64,000 nt of DNA from Flavobacterium sp. NKUCC04_CG (GTDB taxonomy: Bacteria; Bacteroidota; Bacteroidia; Flavobacteriales; Flavobacteriaceae): the NCBI RefSeq assembly GCF_019345525.1, contig NZ_JAHKRA010000002.1, forward strand, positions 1-64,000, given 5' to 3'. The position numbers and the translations under genes are program-made. This document shows, piece by piece, positions 9,769-19,910 of the stretch. The notes below the pieces were generated by a model. It was not told the DNA's origin and ran no database searches. It worked only from the letters and a program-made list of their open reading frames with translations. Numbering within the stretch: the stretch's first letter is position 1; each line of letters starts with the position of its first letter.

Positions 9769-10476
9769 TCACTGTACCACAACCTCTTTGCTGTATTGAT
9801 ACAAAATTCCGCGATCAAAAGCGGTCCAAAAACACGCTTTCATACCGGCAGCTTTTAAAGCATTATTAGCCCAGGTATTGCAGGTATAAAACAGGCCATA
9901 GGTACGGTTAGCTTCGTAAAATGTATCGTTTTCGCCATAAGTTGGTGCTGTTATTAAAACAAAGTTACCGTTGGAATCGCGATCAAAACTAGCTTGTATA
10001 TACGATATCAGTGCACGATACTGTGTTGGAGTAATCTTCACTTTTATACAGTGAGTGCTTTCGTACATTTTTTTATAAAAAGTAGTATGCATCGCAGATG
10101 ACCCCAAGTAAAAAGCCGCTTTAAACGCCACACTAGGCTTTAAATCACTCCACTCAGGCGTTTCTAAATAAAAACCTTTATCACCCCATCCTACCGCTAA
10201 GAATTCCATATCCGTACGTTGCGCAGTAGTATGAAGTGGGTCAATTTGAGTTGCCCAATCTATTTCAGCCGAACGTATCGGCATAACAATATCGGTATGA
10301 ACACCGTTGGAATACAGATAAACATCAATGTTTTTCTCTGCTTTCGCAGCAGCTTTTTCAGCTATGGTAATACGCGATAAGATAAAATCTATCAAGAAAT
10401 ACAATAGTCCAAAAAGTATTATTCCCACTAAAATTTTCCCCAATAAAATCACTAATCTATACCAGATATTACCCAC
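9769..10476 (-). CDS. TIGR02117/DUF2459 family protein
   Basis: The 235-residue protein has one N-terminal membrane segment (about residues 8-33). The DUF2459 body follows, with the SNGVHTDIVMP motif, the AVGWGDKGFYLETPEW motif and a YNTCNTWANNAL-like C-terminal segment (here FYTCNTWANNALKAAGM). The conserved His and Cys could form a papain-like or NlpC-like site, but no activity is established. It is probably membrane anchored with the domain outside the cytoplasm. Confidence 0.85.
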   Translation of the reverse strand: MGNIWYRLVILLGKILVGIILFGLLYFLIDFILSRITIAEKAAAKAEKNIDVYLYSNGVHTDIVMPIRSAEIDWATQIDPLHTTAQRTDMEFLAVGWGDKGFYLETPEWSDLKPSVAFKAAFYLGSSAMHTTFYKKMYESTHCIKVKITPTQYRALISYIQASFDRDSNGNFVLITAPTYGENDTFYEANRTYGLFYTCNTWANNALKAAGMKACFWTAFDRGILYQYSKEVVVQ

Positions 10477-10590
10477 TATGTTCTATGTTATAAATTATTG
10501 TCTTGTTTGATTTAGGCACTACTATTTAGCCGCACGTCATCAACTAAAATACTAAAAAAACTTTAAATAAAGTAGATTAAAAACCGTATT

Positions 10591-10624
10591 AAAGCAAAAA
10601 AGTGGAATTATTACTAATTCCACT
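10591..10624 (-). terminator. Terminator of ychF
   Basis: A 10-bp perfect stem (10601-10610 with 10615-10624, loop TTAC) is followed on the minus strand by a T-rich run. It lies 25 bases past the ychF stop. Confidence 0.75.
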
Positions 10625-10649
10625 TGACTAATTTTATAATTTAAACAAA

Positions 10650-11744
10650 TTACACGTTAAATCTAAAATGCATAACATCACCATCTTTAACAATGTATTC
10701 CTTTCCTTCCACTCTTAGTTTTCCAGCTTCTTTTACTTTAGCTTCTGATCCGAAAGTCACGAAATCGTTATATGCAATTACTTCGGCACGAATAAATCCT
10801 TTTTCGAAGTCTGTATGAATAACACCCGCAGCCTGAGGAGCTGTTGCACCTACTGGTACAGTCCAAGCGCGGACTTCTTTCACCCCTGCAGTAAAATACG
10901 TTTGCAAGTTCAACAATTTATATGCAGAACGAATCAATACCGATGATCCCGGCTCATCTAATCCCAAATCTTCAAGGAACATCTTACGTTCTTCAAAAGT
11001 TTCTAATTCTGTAATATCCGCTTCTGTACCAACAGCTAAAACAATGACTTCAGCATTTTCATCCTTTACCAATTCTCTTACTTGTTCTACATAAGCGTTA
11101 CCAGTTGCCGCAGCATCTTCATCTACATTACAAACATATAAAACCGGTTTAGCTGTGATCAATTGGAAATCTTCCATCAAAACGATTTCATCGTTATTTA
11201 GAAGTTCCACAGTTCTTACCGATTTCGCTTGCAACAAAGCGCCTCTTACTCTTTCTAATAAAGCCTCCTCAACTTGAGCTTCCTTATTTCCAGTTTTAGC
11301 GGCTCTCTTGACTTTTTCCAAACGTTTTTCAACCGTTTCCAAATCCTTTAATTGCAACTCAATATCGATGGTCTCTTTATCTCTAATTGGGTTCACATTG
11401 CCGTCAACATGGATAATATTATCATTATCAAAACAACGCAATACGTGAATAATAGCGTTACACTCTCTTATATTTCCTAAAAATTGGTTCCCCAATCCTT
11501 CACCTTTACTTGCTCCTTTAACCAATCCAGCAATATCCACTATATCAACCGTTGCAGGTAAAACACGTTCTGGATTAACCAATTCCTCTAATTTTAACAA
11601 TCTCGGATCTGGTACATTCACCACTCCAATATTGGGCTCAATTGTACAAAAAGGAAAGTTAGCACTTTGTGCTTTGGCATTTGACAAGCAATTAAACAAA
11701 GTTGATTTTCCAACGTTCGGTAATCCTACAATTCCTGCTTTCAT
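10650..11744 (-). CDS. ychF: Redox-regulated ATPase YchF (Obg-like)
   Basis: The 364-residue P-loop protein of the Obg/OLA1 group has G1 [12 protein letters not shown] at the N-terminus, [20 protein letters not shown] as G3, and the C-terminal TGS domain ending HFRFNV. YchF hydrolyses ATP rather than GTP, associates with ribosomes and affects stress tolerance. Length and start agree with the family (about 363 residues). Confidence 0.97.
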   Translation of the reverse strand: MKAGIVGLPNVGKSTLFNCLSNAKAQSANFPFCTIEPNIGVVNVPDPRLLKLEELVNPERVLPATVDIVDIAGLVKGASKGEGLGNQFLGNIRECNAIIHVLRCFDNDNIIHVDGNVNPIRDKETIDIELQLKDLETVEKRLEKVKRAAKTGNKEAQVEEALLERVRGALLQAKSVRTVELLNNDEIVLMEDFQLITAKPVLYVCNVDEDAAATGNAYVEQVRELVKDENAEVIVLAVGTEADITELETFEERKMFLEDLGLDEPGSSVLIRSAYKLLNLQTYFTAGVKEVRAWTVPVGATAPQAAGVIHTDFEKGFIRAEVIAYNDFVTFGSEAKVKEAGKLRVEGKEYIVKDGDVMHFRFNV

Positions 11745-11946
11745 GTTCTGTTATTAAAGTTTTTATTTATGGCTGCAAATATATTGATAATTAAAGTAAT
11801 CTAACTCAATTTCCCTATCACAAAAACAGCTTTTATTAAAATTTGTCCTTTTTATTCGCTGATTCAGCTATTTGTCTCAGGGCTATACCAAATTAAAGAA
11901 AAAAACCAGGTATGGTATAAAATGAATTTGCAACACGCGCATTTTC

Positions 11947-11978
11947 AAAAAAAAAACCCGCCTCCAGAGGAAACGGGC
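11947..11978 (-). terminator. Terminator of the small acidic gene
   Basis: On the minus strand a G+C-rich stem (CCCG/CGGG with inner CCTC/GAGG and a TTT bulge) is followed by nine or more T residues. Confidence 0.8.
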
Positions 11979-12003
11979 TTATAAAATTTAAGAATATCAA
12001 AAA

Positions 12004-12306
12004 CTAGTCTTCTTCTTCTTCAGCTAATTCAAGGTCTTTTAACGAGTCTAATGAAACTTCTACAGTATCTACTATATCTTCTTCTTCATCTTCGTCAAAA
12101 TTCTCTATTCTATCAGCCAATTTTGTACTAACCTTTACGAGATAAATTGTGTCTTCTGTACGAACTTCCACAGCTTCTATAGTTTCGTTTTTAACGTTTT
12201 TGAAACGGACAATATCCGCATCATCATAGCCGTCAGGGAACTTCTCAACTAGAAGAGACAAAATCTCATTTGTTAATTTTGCGTAATCAACAATTATTCT
12301 TTTCAT
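12004..12306 (-). CDS. Conserved small acidic protein, unknown function
   Basis: The 100-residue protein starts MKRIIVDYAKLTNEIL and ends in a strongly acidic tail (many Glu and Asp after residue 68). A central KNETIEAVEVRTEDTIYLVKVS segment looks like beta strands. It resembles a conserved flavobacterial hypothetical that is sometimes labelled DNA primase in databases, but no primase motif is visible. It is monocistronic, with its own terminator. Confidence 0.7.
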   Translation of the reverse strand: MKRIIVDYAKLTNEILSLLVEKFPDGYDDADIVRFKNVKNETIEAVEVRTEDTIYLVKVSTKLADRIENFDEDEEEDIVDTVEVSLDSLKDLELAEEEED

Positions 12307-12399
12307 TCTTTTTTCTTACTTTATTTCTCGTCAAATGTAATACCCAAAATTAAATTATCAAATAAAATAATAACTAAATTTAGATAAATTTATTACTAA

Positions 12400-13371
12400 T
12401 TACATATCAAGCAAATAAGCAAAAACCAAAGGTGCAACTATAGTAGCATCGGACTCAATTACAAACTTTGGCGTATTGATATCCAATTTACCCCAAGTGA
12501 TTTTTTCATTTGGAATAGCTCCTGAATACGAACCATAACTGGTTGTAGAGTCAGAAATCTGGCAGAAATAACTCCAAAACGGCGTTTCTGTTTGTTCCAA
12601 ATCTTGATAAAGCATCGGTACCACACAAATAGGAAAATCTCCTGCAATACCCCCACCAATTTGGAAGAAACCAATTCCCTTATCTGAATTTTTAGGGTAC
12701 CAGTCCGCCAAGAAAGTCATGTATTCAATACCCGACTTCATAGTAGATGCTTTTAATTCTCCTTTAATTACATATGAAGCAAAAATATTCCCCATAGTAC
12801 TGTCTTCCCATCCTGGAACAACAATCGGTAGGTTTTTTTCTGCAGCTGCATACATCCAGCTATCTTTTAAGTCAATTTCATAATGCTCTTCTAAACAGCC
12901 TGAAAGCAACATTTTATACATAAATTCATGTGGAAAATAACGTTCTCCCTTATCCTCTGCATCTTTCCAAATTTTGAAAATATGCTTTTGAAGACGTCTA
13001 AATGCTTCCTCCTCAGGAATACAAGTATCCGTTACACGGTTCAAACCTTTTTCCATCAAATCCCACTCATCCTGCGGTGTTAAATCGCGGTAGTTTGGAA
13101 CTCTTTTATAATGAGAATGCGCAACCAAATTCATGATATCCTCCTCCAAGTTAGCTCCAGTACAAGAAATGATATGCACTTTATCTTTACGGATAATTTC
13201 AGCAAAAATCTTTCCCAATTCAGCAGTACTCATAGCACCTGCCATACTTACCATCATTTTAGAACCCTTTTGCAATTGCTCTTCATATGATTTTGCAGCA
13301 TCTACAATCGTAGCTGCATTGAAATGTAAATAATACTTCTCAATAAACTGACTTATCGGTCCTTTACTCAT
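12400..13371 (-). CDS. Deoxyhypusine synthase-like protein
   Basis: The 323-residue protein has the deoxyhypusine synthase fold signatures: an NAD-binding SMAGAMSTAELGK segment, CTGANLEEDIMNLVAHSHY, and IGGGIAGDF. The catalytic lysine motif WGKLD is present (Lys295, matching the WGK of eukaryotic DHS). Bacteria lack eIF5A, so the target is not hypusine. Bacterial homologues are thought to transfer an aminobutyl group in polyamine synthesis, for example to make homospermidine. It follows the arginine decarboxylase gene after 27 bp, supporting a polyamine role. Confidence 0.88.
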   Translation of the reverse strand: MSKGPISQFIEKYYLHFNAATIVDAAKSYEEQLQKGSKMMVSMAGAMSTAELGKIFAEIIRKDKVHIISCTGANLEEDIMNLVAHSHYKRVPNYRDLTPQDEWDLMEKGLNRVTDTCIPEEEAFRRLQKHIFKIWKDAEDKGERYFPHEFMYKMLLSGCLEEHYEIDLKDSWMYAAAEKNLPIVVPGWEDSTMGNIFASYVIKGELKASTMKSGIEYMTFLADWYPKNSDKGIGFFQIGGGIAGDFPICVVPMLYQDLEQTETPFWSYFCQISDSTTSYGSYSGAIPNEKITWGKLDINTPKFVIESDATIVAPLVFAYLLDM

Positions 13372-13398
13372 CGTATTTGTATTTTTATAATTAATTAG

Positions 13399-14820
13399 TT
13401 ATTCTTTATTCTTAAATGTCAAAGACACATCATACCCCAATATACTCAATACCTGCTCCGCGGTTTGTTGTTCTGAAAAAACCTCGGTTGCCAAAATTCC
13501 ATTCTCATCACGATCGATTAAGATGTGTTTGGGTTGTGGAATTAAGCAGTGATGAATTCCTCCATGCCCGCTAATAGACTCCTGGTAAGCTCCGGTATTA
13601 AAGAAACCTATATATAAAGGTTTCTCCTTATTATATTTAGGTAAATAAATAGCATTTAAATTCTGCTCCGAATTGTAATAATCATCACTATCACAAGTTA
13701 AACCACCCAATAGTATTCTTTCATAAGAGTCGTTCCATCGGTTGATTGGCAACATGATAAATCGCTTGTTAATAGCCCAAGTATCCGGTAGTGTTGTGAT
13801 GAAAGACGAATCGATCATGTTCCACTTTTCTCTGTCGTTTTGTTGTTTTTGATATAAGATTTGATAAATCGCTCCACCACTTTCTCCTACAGTAAACGAA
13901 CCGAATTCAGTAAAAATATTAGGTACAGCAACTCCAGCGTCATCACAAGCAATTTTGATTTGATTGATAATTTCATCAACCATATACTGATAGTCGTATT
14001 CAAAAGCCAATGAATTTTTAATCGGAAATCCTCCACCAATGTTTAAACTGTCTAAAGAAGGACATTCCTTTTTCAATGAAATATATACCTTTAAACATTT
14101 AACCAATTCGTTCCAGTAATATGACGTATCGCGAATACCAGTATTGATAAAGAAGTGAAGCATTTTCAATTCCACTCGATCGTTATCCTGAATTTGTTTT
14201 CTGTAAAACGGAACTATATTTTTATATCCAATTCCCAAACGAGAGGTGTAAAACTCAAATTTAGGTTCTTCTTCCGAAGCAATTCTAATTCCAATTTTAA
14301 ACTTGCCTTCAATAACATCTTGAAGCAAATCTAATTCTTCGTAATTATCAAGTATAGGAATGGTATTTTTATGACCGCTATTGATTAAATTGGCGATATT
14401 TTGAATGTATTGTTCTCTTTTAAATCCGTTGCAAAGCACAAAAGTATCGTTTGTGATTTTACCCGTAGCCAACATGCTGTCTACGATATTGACATCAAAA
14501 GCAGAAGAGGTTTCTACGTGAATATTGTTTTTAAAAGCTTCGTTTAAAATAAATTGAAAGTGCGAACTTTTAGTACAATAACAGTAGTAATAATTCGCAT
14601 TATAATTATTTTTCTCCATCGCATTCCTAAACCAGCCCTTTGCTCTATTGATGTTTGCCGTAATTTTAGGCAAATAAGTAAACTTCAATGGCGAGCCATA
14701 TTGTTCTACTAATTTCATCAAATCGATGTTATGAAAAGTTAAGTTGTCGTTGTTTAGTTTAAATTCCTCTTGCGGAAAGTAAAAAGTTTGATTGATTAAA
14801 TCTGAATATTTTGTGTTCAT
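13399..14820 (-). CDS. speA: Arginine decarboxylase, PLP-dependent (SpeA-like, short form)
   Basis: The 473-residue protein is a fold III PLP decarboxylase. The lysine that would bind PLP is in YYCYCTKSSHF (Lys84). A glycine-rich phosphate site follows (LNIGGGFPIKNS), with a C-terminal catalytic segment GGLTCDSDD containing the conserved CDS motif. It would convert arginine to agmatine, the first step of spermidine or homospermidine synthesis. It is shorter than E. coli SpeA (about 658), as in other Bacteroidota. The DHS-like gene lies directly downstream. Confidence 0.88.
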   Translation of the reverse strand: MNTKYSDLINQTFYFPQEEFKLNNDNLTFHNIDLMKLVEQYGSPLKFTYLPKITANINRAKGWFRNAMEKNNYNANYYYCYCTKSSHFQFILNEAFKNNIHVETSSAFDVNIVDSMLATGKITNDTFVLCNGFKREQYIQNIANLINSGHKNTIPILDNYEELDLLQDVIEGKFKIGIRIASEEEPKFEFYTSRLGIGYKNIVPFYRKQIQDNDRVELKMLHFFINTGIRDTSYYWNELVKCLKVYISLKKECPSLDSLNIGGGFPIKNSLAFEYDYQYMVDEIINQIKIACDDAGVAVPNIFTEFGSFTVGESGGAIYQILYQKQQNDREKWNMIDSSFITTLPDTWAINKRFIMLPINRWNDSYERILLGGLTCDSDDYYNSEQNLNAIYLPKYNKEKPLYIGFFNTGAYQESISGHGGIHHCLIPQPKHILIDRDENGILATEVFSEQQTAEQVLSILGYDVSLTFKNKE

Positions 14821-15121
14821 TTTTGTTTAATATCAATATTGAATGATTAATAAATTAAATAAAAAGTCAAGAATACTACTGTTTTCAAACTCTAATGTTT
14901 GCAAATACAATTGACAGTTTATCATTATACAAAAAGGAGTTTAAAAACATCCTATACAATCTGAGAAGGTGGAATACAAAATTAGCCTGATGTTCTTTTA
15001 CAAACATCCGCTTTTTGCGCGTGCCTTTCGCACTAAAAAAAAACTTATTTCCCATAGCGTTTACGAGAGCAAATGTAAAAAAATTAAACCTGCAATTTCT
15101 AAAGAAATTATTAAAAAACCA
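14821..15121. other. Intergenic region, no feature recognised
   Basis: These 301 bases separate the arginine decarboxylase start from the aroB stop. I see only A+T-rich sequence. A short plus-strand frame here runs into aroB antisense and is not convincing. Confidence 0.5.
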
Positions 15122-16213
15122 TTAGGATTGATAATCTTCGAAAGCCTTAATAATCAAACTCCTATCTACCACTTGATCTCTTATTGCTACACCAATAGCA
15201 TTAAGTAGTACAAATTGCGGTATTCCTAAAGCATTTTTTTTATCATGTTGAAGCCAATCTAAACAAGCTTCTATTTCCAAAGTAGTCAAATCAACCGCTG
15301 CAAAGGTATCAAATAAAACGGTCTTAATCGAATAATAATCATCAGCTGCGAGTTTTCCCATTTGCCATGACAAATAACTTTCTAAAATCATTCCCATAGC
15401 AACGGCTTCACCGTGTAATATGTTTGAACGTGTTTTCGAATTTAAAAAATAACTCTCTACTGCATGTCCAAGTGTATGTCCAAAATTCAATATTTTTCTC
15501 AGTCCTTTTTCCTTTGGATCCTGCAGAACAATTTCATTTTTAATCTGTATAGAATGGTAGATTAAATCCTCCATATCTTCCGTAGTCAAAGCGGACAAAT
15601 TCTGTAAAACTTGCCAATATTCCGCGTCGTATATCAATCCGTGTTTAAACATTTCAGCCAGTCCAGAACGCATTTGATCAGCTCCTAAAGTTTCTAGAAA
15701 ACTGACATCTATCAAAACATTTTGAGGGTTGGTAAAAGTGCCTATTTGGTTTTTTATTCCATCTACATCGATACCGGTTTTACCACCTACAGAAGCATCG
15801 ACCATTGCCAACAGTGATGTGGGTACATTAATGCAGTCAATTCCCCTTTTGAAAAGCGCGGCTACAAACCCGCCTAAATCCGTAATCACCCCACCACCAA
15901 CAGTAATAATAACACTATTCCGATCTGCATTTAACTCCGCTAAAGCTTGCCACACAGCATAAGCCGTATCTATTGTTTTGAATTCTTCACCAGTTTCAAC
16001 CTCAATAATCTCAAAAGCAATTACTGTAGGCAAATTAGACAAAAAATGTGGTACACAGAGTGAATTACAAACACTATCGGTTAGTACAAAAATCTTGGAA
16101 TATGCTCTATTATTGAGTAAATTTCCTAAAAAATCATAAGCAGCGAATCCAAAAGTGATGTCGTATTGGTCTGAATGAATCTTTTTCATTAAATCATTGA
16201 ATTTGATATGCAA
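15122..16213 (-). CDS. aroB: 3-dehydroquinate synthase
   Basis: The 363-residue shikimate-pathway enzyme converts DAHP to 3-dehydroquinate using NAD and a divalent metal. The family motifs are present: VGGGVITDLGGFVAALFKRG for NAD binding, INVPTSLLAMVDASVGGKTGID, and the metal-site region NFGHTLGHAVES with HGEAVAMGM. Length matches the family. It is divergent from the proline dehydrogenase gene with 68 bp between start codons. Confidence 0.96.
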   Translation of the reverse strand: MHIKFNDLMKKIHSDQYDITFGFAAYDFLGNLLNNRAYSKIFVLTDSVCNSLCVPHFLSNLPTVIAFEIIEVETGEEFKTIDTAYAVWQALAELNADRNSVIITVGGGVITDLGGFVAALFKRGIDCINVPTSLLAMVDASVGGKTGIDVDGIKNQIGTFTNPQNVLIDVSFLETLGADQMRSGLAEMFKHGLIYDAEYWQVLQNLSALTTEDMEDLIYHSIQIKNEIVLQDPKEKGLRKILNFGHTLGHAVESYFLNSKTRSNILHGEAVAMGMILESYLSWQMGKLAADDYYSIKTVLFDTFAAVDLTTLEIEACLDWLQHDKKNALGIPQFVLLNAIGVAIRDQVVDRSLIIKAFEDYQS

Positions 16214-16226
16214 AATAAATCATTTT

Positions 16227-16260
16227 TTGTCAATTATATGGCCCTGACTGTTTATCTTTG
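16227..16260 (+). promoter_or_regulatory. Promoter of proline dehydrogenase
   Basis: TTG (16227-16229) and TATCTTTG (16253-16260) are separated by 23 bp, fitting the Bacteroidota sigma-ABfr pattern. Transcription would start near 16267, 15 bp ahead of the ATG chosen for the gene. Confidence 0.6.
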
Positions 16261-16281
16261 CTAGAATATTTTATTTTTAGA

Positions 16282-17448
16282 ATGGAAAAAATATTCAATA
16301 ATACTGAAGTAGCCTTTGTATTAAAAAACAATAAGGAACTTAAAAGAGCACACTTTCTCTTTAAAATGATCAGCAACAGAGCATTGGTTAAAATCGGCTC
16401 GAGCTTAGCAAATTTCGCTATCAAATCACACTTACCGGTACAAGGAATTATTCGCGCTACTGTATTCGATCATTTCTGTGGTGGAATTAGCGAGACTGAT
16501 TGCTTAAAAGTAGTGGATCGAATGTATACCAAAGGCGTTTCGTCCGTATTAGACTATTCTGTTGAAGGAAAAGAAACGGAAGATCAGTTTGACGCAGCCC
16601 TGAATATGACATTAAAAACGATTGCCTTTGCAAAAGAGCGTCAAGCCATTCCGTTTGCCGTATTCAAACCTACCGGTTTTGGTCGTTTTTTTCTATTTGA
16701 AAAGAAAGGTGAAAAACTTCCATTTACCCAAAGCGAGCAACAAGAATGGGATCGCATTTTAGAACGCTTTGAAATCGCATGTAAAGCTGCCTTTGACAAG
16801 GATGTTTTTCTATTAATCGATGCAGAACACAGCTGGATGCAGGATGCTGCTGACGATATAGTGTTGGAAATGATGCGAAAATACAACAAGGAAAAAGCGA
16901 TTATTTTTAATACGGTACAAATGTATCGTTGGGATCGTTTGGACTTCACTAAGAAACTACACCAAACAGCCAAAACAGAAGGTTTTCACGTAGGCCTAAA
17001 AGTGGTTCGAGGCGCTTATATGGAAATCGAGAGAAGTCGTGCTGCAGAAAACGGATACACCTCTCCTATTTGTATAGACAAAAATGCGACCGACGACAAC
17101 TTTGATGCGGCCGTAACCTATATGATGGAAAACCTAGATTCCATGGCTTTATTTGCTGGTACACATAATGAAAGTAGCTCCTATATGCTAATGGAATTAA
17201 TGAGCAAGCACAACATTCATCATAACGACAGTAGAATGTGGTTTGGTCAATTGTATGGCATGAGTGATAACATCAGTTACAATTTAGCTGATCACGACTA
17301 TAATGTAGCTAAATATTTGCCTTTTGGCCCTGTAAATGAGGTTATGCCCTATTTAATTCGTCGTGCAGAAGAAAACACTTCTGTTGCCGGACAAACCAAT
17401 AGAGAACTTTCTTTAATTGAAACTGAAATTAAAAGAAGAAAAGGTTAA
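16282..17448 (+). CDS. Proline dehydrogenase (monofunctional PRODH)
   Basis: The 388-residue FAD enzyme oxidises proline to pyrroline-5-carboxylate at the membrane and feeds electrons to quinone. PRODH barrel motifs are visible: LLIDAEHSWMQ, GLKVVRGAYMEIERSR, the FAGTHNESS strand and the QLYGMSDNISYNL/PFGPVNEVMPYLIRRAEEN C-terminus that binds FAD and substrate. The in-frame TTG at 16258 overlaps the -7 promoter element, so the ATG at 16282 is preferred. No P5C dehydrogenase lies next to it. Confidence 0.93.
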   Translation: MEKIFNNTEVAFVLKNNKELKRAHFLFKMISNRALVKIGSSLANFAIKSHLPVQGIIRATVFDHFCGGISETDCLKVVDRMYTKGVSSVLDYSVEGKETEDQFDAALNMTLKTIAFAKERQAIPFAVFKPTGFGRFFLFEKKGEKLPFTQSEQQEWDRILERFEIACKAAFDKDVFLLIDAEHSWMQDAADDIVLEMMRKYNKEKAIIFNTVQMYRWDRLDFTKKLHQTAKTEGFHVGLKVVRGAYMEIERSRAAENGYTSPICIDKNATDDNFDAAVTYMMENLDSMALFAGTHNESSSYMLMELMSKHNIHHNDSRMWFGQLYGMSDNISYNLADHDYNVAKYLPFGPVNEVMPYLIRRAEENTSVAGQTNRELSLIETEIKRRKG

Positions 17449-18020
17449 ATAACTATTTGTCAAACTAGATAAATACATGATATAATAAAAAAAGAGGCAA
17501 CCCAAAAGGTTGCCTCTACGTATTAATAACTCTAAGAAAAAATAGTTATAAATTGAACAAAAAACCACTTCTAAAATCATTTGTATCAATTTATGCTTTA
17601 TCGCAAAACATTACTTTTGCGTGTATATTTTCCAATTTGAAAGCCTATTTATTTAACCCAATTACATAAATAAGCTTATTCCACACTTAAAAAACAGGTA
17701 CTTGCCCAAAGTAAAACACCCTTAAAAAGATGAATATTATAAACTAACTAATAATTATTCACTACACTCTAATTTGCAAGTACCTATTAAAATGCTGGAC
17801 ACTAAAGTCTGAAAAAGCCTATATAATATAGACTGCTGTTTTGGCGTTTCATTACAAAATTAACATATCAAAAAATGTTAAAATTTCAATATTTACATTC
17901 ATTACTTAAATATTAAAAATAAAGTACCTATAATCACTTAAAAATTATAAATTGTAGTCTAATATTGTTTTACTTAAAAAAACAACACTACTAAACCTGT
18001 AAACACCTTACCACTAGTCA
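17449..18020. other. Intergenic region between proline dehydrogenase and MscS-like gene
   Basis: The 572-base gap has a perfect 10-bp hairpin just after the proline dehydrogenase gene. A second distant 10-bp inverted repeat pairs AGGTACTTGC (17696-17705) with GCAAGTACCT (17776-17785). The remaining sequence is A+T-rich without a recognised gene. Confidence 0.5.
17487..17517. terminator. Hairpin after proline dehydrogenase
   Basis: A perfect 10-bp stem (17493-17502 with 17508-17517) has an A-run before it but no T-run after it on the plus strand. It may still end the plus-strand message; as a classical terminator it reads better on the minus strand. Confidence 0.5.
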
Positions 18021-19874
18021 ATGATTATGCATAACCAACAAAAGCACCTTTGCCAAACGAATTTTAAAATGCTGCTACTGCTGCTACTTTCTGCTATCTC
18101 TTTTATAAGCCACAGTCAAGAAGCGGATTCATTGGAGCAAAATGAACAATTAAAAAAAGTCGAACAACTACAACAATTGTTGCAGAAAACACAGCAAAAT
18201 CAATATGTGGACTCCTTGCGAAAGATGGAGCTACTCGACCAGATTAGTCATGTAAAAGAATCCGAAAAACTCAAAAGAGACAAACTACTGCAAGAATTAG
18301 AGAAAATAGAAATTGCAGAAACTGCTTCCAAAGCACAATCTCGAGCTAAAATTGAGCGTCTAAAGCAAACTGAAAAAGGCACTCCAGTTATTTTATTGAG
18401 AGACACCTTATTTTCAGTTTATACCAAGGTAGGAGCTTTAATTCCAAAAGAACGCGCCAAAAACATTTCTCAAAAAATCACCGACCTTTACGAAGACGAT
18501 TTTTTTGAACCGGAAAAAATAATCGCCCAACCCTGGGAAAACTCTATAGATATCACTTACGGCGACCTTGTTATCATGAGTGTATCTGATTTGGATGCCC
18601 TATGGTTTGATCAAACCAAGCAAGAATTAGCCGAAATCTATGTCAAAATACTTAAAGATACTATACTTAAACAAAAAGCAGAAAATAGCATCGAGAAATT
18701 ACTCGTAAGAATAGGTCTGGTATTTTTAGTAGTAGTAGTCTTTTCCTTATTGCTTGTTGGAATTAATAAATTATACACGCGAGTACGCAATCTTTTGATT
18801 GCACAAAAAAAACACTGGTTAGAGAATCTCACTTATAAAAACTATGTTTTCCTTACTTCTGCACAAAAGTTAAATGTTGCATTAGTGGTACTAAAGGGAA
18901 TAAAGACCTTTTTTATCTTACTTTTATTCTACTTAGCAATTCCGTTAGTATTTAGTATTTTTCCCTTTACACAAACCTGGGGTGAGCAACTTTTTGGATA
19001 TATCTGGTTGCCTTTTAAATCTATTTTTAGCGCTATTTTTAATTATTTACCCAACCTATTTAGCATATTGGTAATCTATTTTGTGATGAAATATTTTATC
19101 CGATTAGTCAAATATATTTTTAGCGAAATCGAATTGGGCAAATTGGAACTTTCAGGTTTTCATAAGGATTGGGCAATGCCTACTTTTAGTTTAGTTAAAA
19201 TTCTACTCTATGCCTTTATGTTTATCTTGATGTTTCCTCATTTACCGGGATCTGATTCTCCCATTTTTAAAGGCGTTTCCGTATTTATGGGGATACTATT
19301 CTCATTGGGCTCCTCTTCTGCGATTTCCAATATGGTCGCCGGTTTAGTCATTACCTATATGCGTCCATTTAAAATCGGAGATCAAATAAAAATTGGTGAC
19401 ATGACCGGTGTAGTGATTGAAAAAAACATGTTAGTAACCCGTTTAAAAACCACAAAGAATGAAGAAATAACCATTCCAAATTCTACTGTTTTATCTGGAA
19501 ACACTACGAACTACTCTGTTTATGCTCAAGCTCAAGAAGAAGGATTGATTATTTCTACTAAGGTCGGTATTGGTTATGAACTCAGCTGGTCAGAAGCACA
19601 ACAGACCCTGATTGAAGCCGCTTTAAGAACTCCTTTAGTACTAGCGGAGCCCCAACCCTTTGTATTTCAGACTTCACATGACGATTTTTACATCACGTAT
19701 GAAATCAACGTTTACGTTAAGGAGGTTACCAAAAAGGCGGGAATACTATCTACACTTCACAAGAACATACAAGAAGTATTTAACGAAAAAGGCATTGAGC
19801 TACTATCACCACATTTCGTGGCCCAACGAGATGGAAATACTCCGATAGTACCACAGGAATATCAGCAAAAATAA
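18021..19874 (+). CDS. MscS-family mechanosensitive channel with coiled-coil periplasmic domain
   Basis: The 617-residue protein has an N-terminal signal or membrane segment (residues 14-31). A long charged coiled coil (about 36-125) and a periplasmic part up to residue 230 follow. About four membrane helices and the MscS pore/beta domain come next (LGSSSAISNMVAGLVITYMRPFKIGDQIKIGDMTG, then TTKNEEITIPNSTVLSGNTTNYS). MscS channels open on membrane tension to release solutes. The large N-terminal extension is like MscK or YbdG relatives and may set gating. The gene stands alone. Confidence 0.9.
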   Translation: MIMHNQQKHLCQTNFKMLLLLLLSAISFISHSQEADSLEQNEQLKKVEQLQQLLQKTQQNQYVDSLRKMELLDQISHVKESEKLKRDKLLQELEKIEIAETASKAQSRAKIERLKQTEKGTPVILLRDTLFSVYTKVGALIPKERAKNISQKITDLYEDDFFEPEKIIAQPWENSIDITYGDLVIMSVSDLDALWFDQTKQELAEIYVKILKDTILKQKAENSIEKLLVRIGLVFLVVVVFSLLLVGINKLYTRVRNLLIAQKKHWLENLTYKNYVFLTSAQKLNVALVVLKGIKTFFILLLFYLAIPLVFSIFPFTQTWGEQLFGYIWLPFKSIFSAIFNYLPNLFSILVIYFVMKYFIRLVKYIFSEIELGKLELSGFHKDWAMPTFSLVKILLYAFMFILMFPHLPGSDSPIFKGVSVFMGILFSLGSSSAISNMVAGLVITYMRPFKIGDQIKIGDMTGVVIEKNMLVTRLKTTKNEEITIPNSTVLSGNTTNYSVYAQAQEEGLIISTKVGIGYELSWSEAQQTLIEAALRTPLVLAEPQPFVFQTSHDDFYITYEINVYVKEVTKKAGILSTLHKNIQEVFNEKGIELLSPHFVAQRDGNTPIVPQEYQQK

Positions 19875-19910
19875 ATCCACCATTTCAAACAGCTAGTAGG
19901 TTAATTTCCA

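Noticed and set aside
14969..15208. 79-codon plus-strand frame before aroB
   Set aside because: Its second half is antisense to aroB and the composition is not coding-like.
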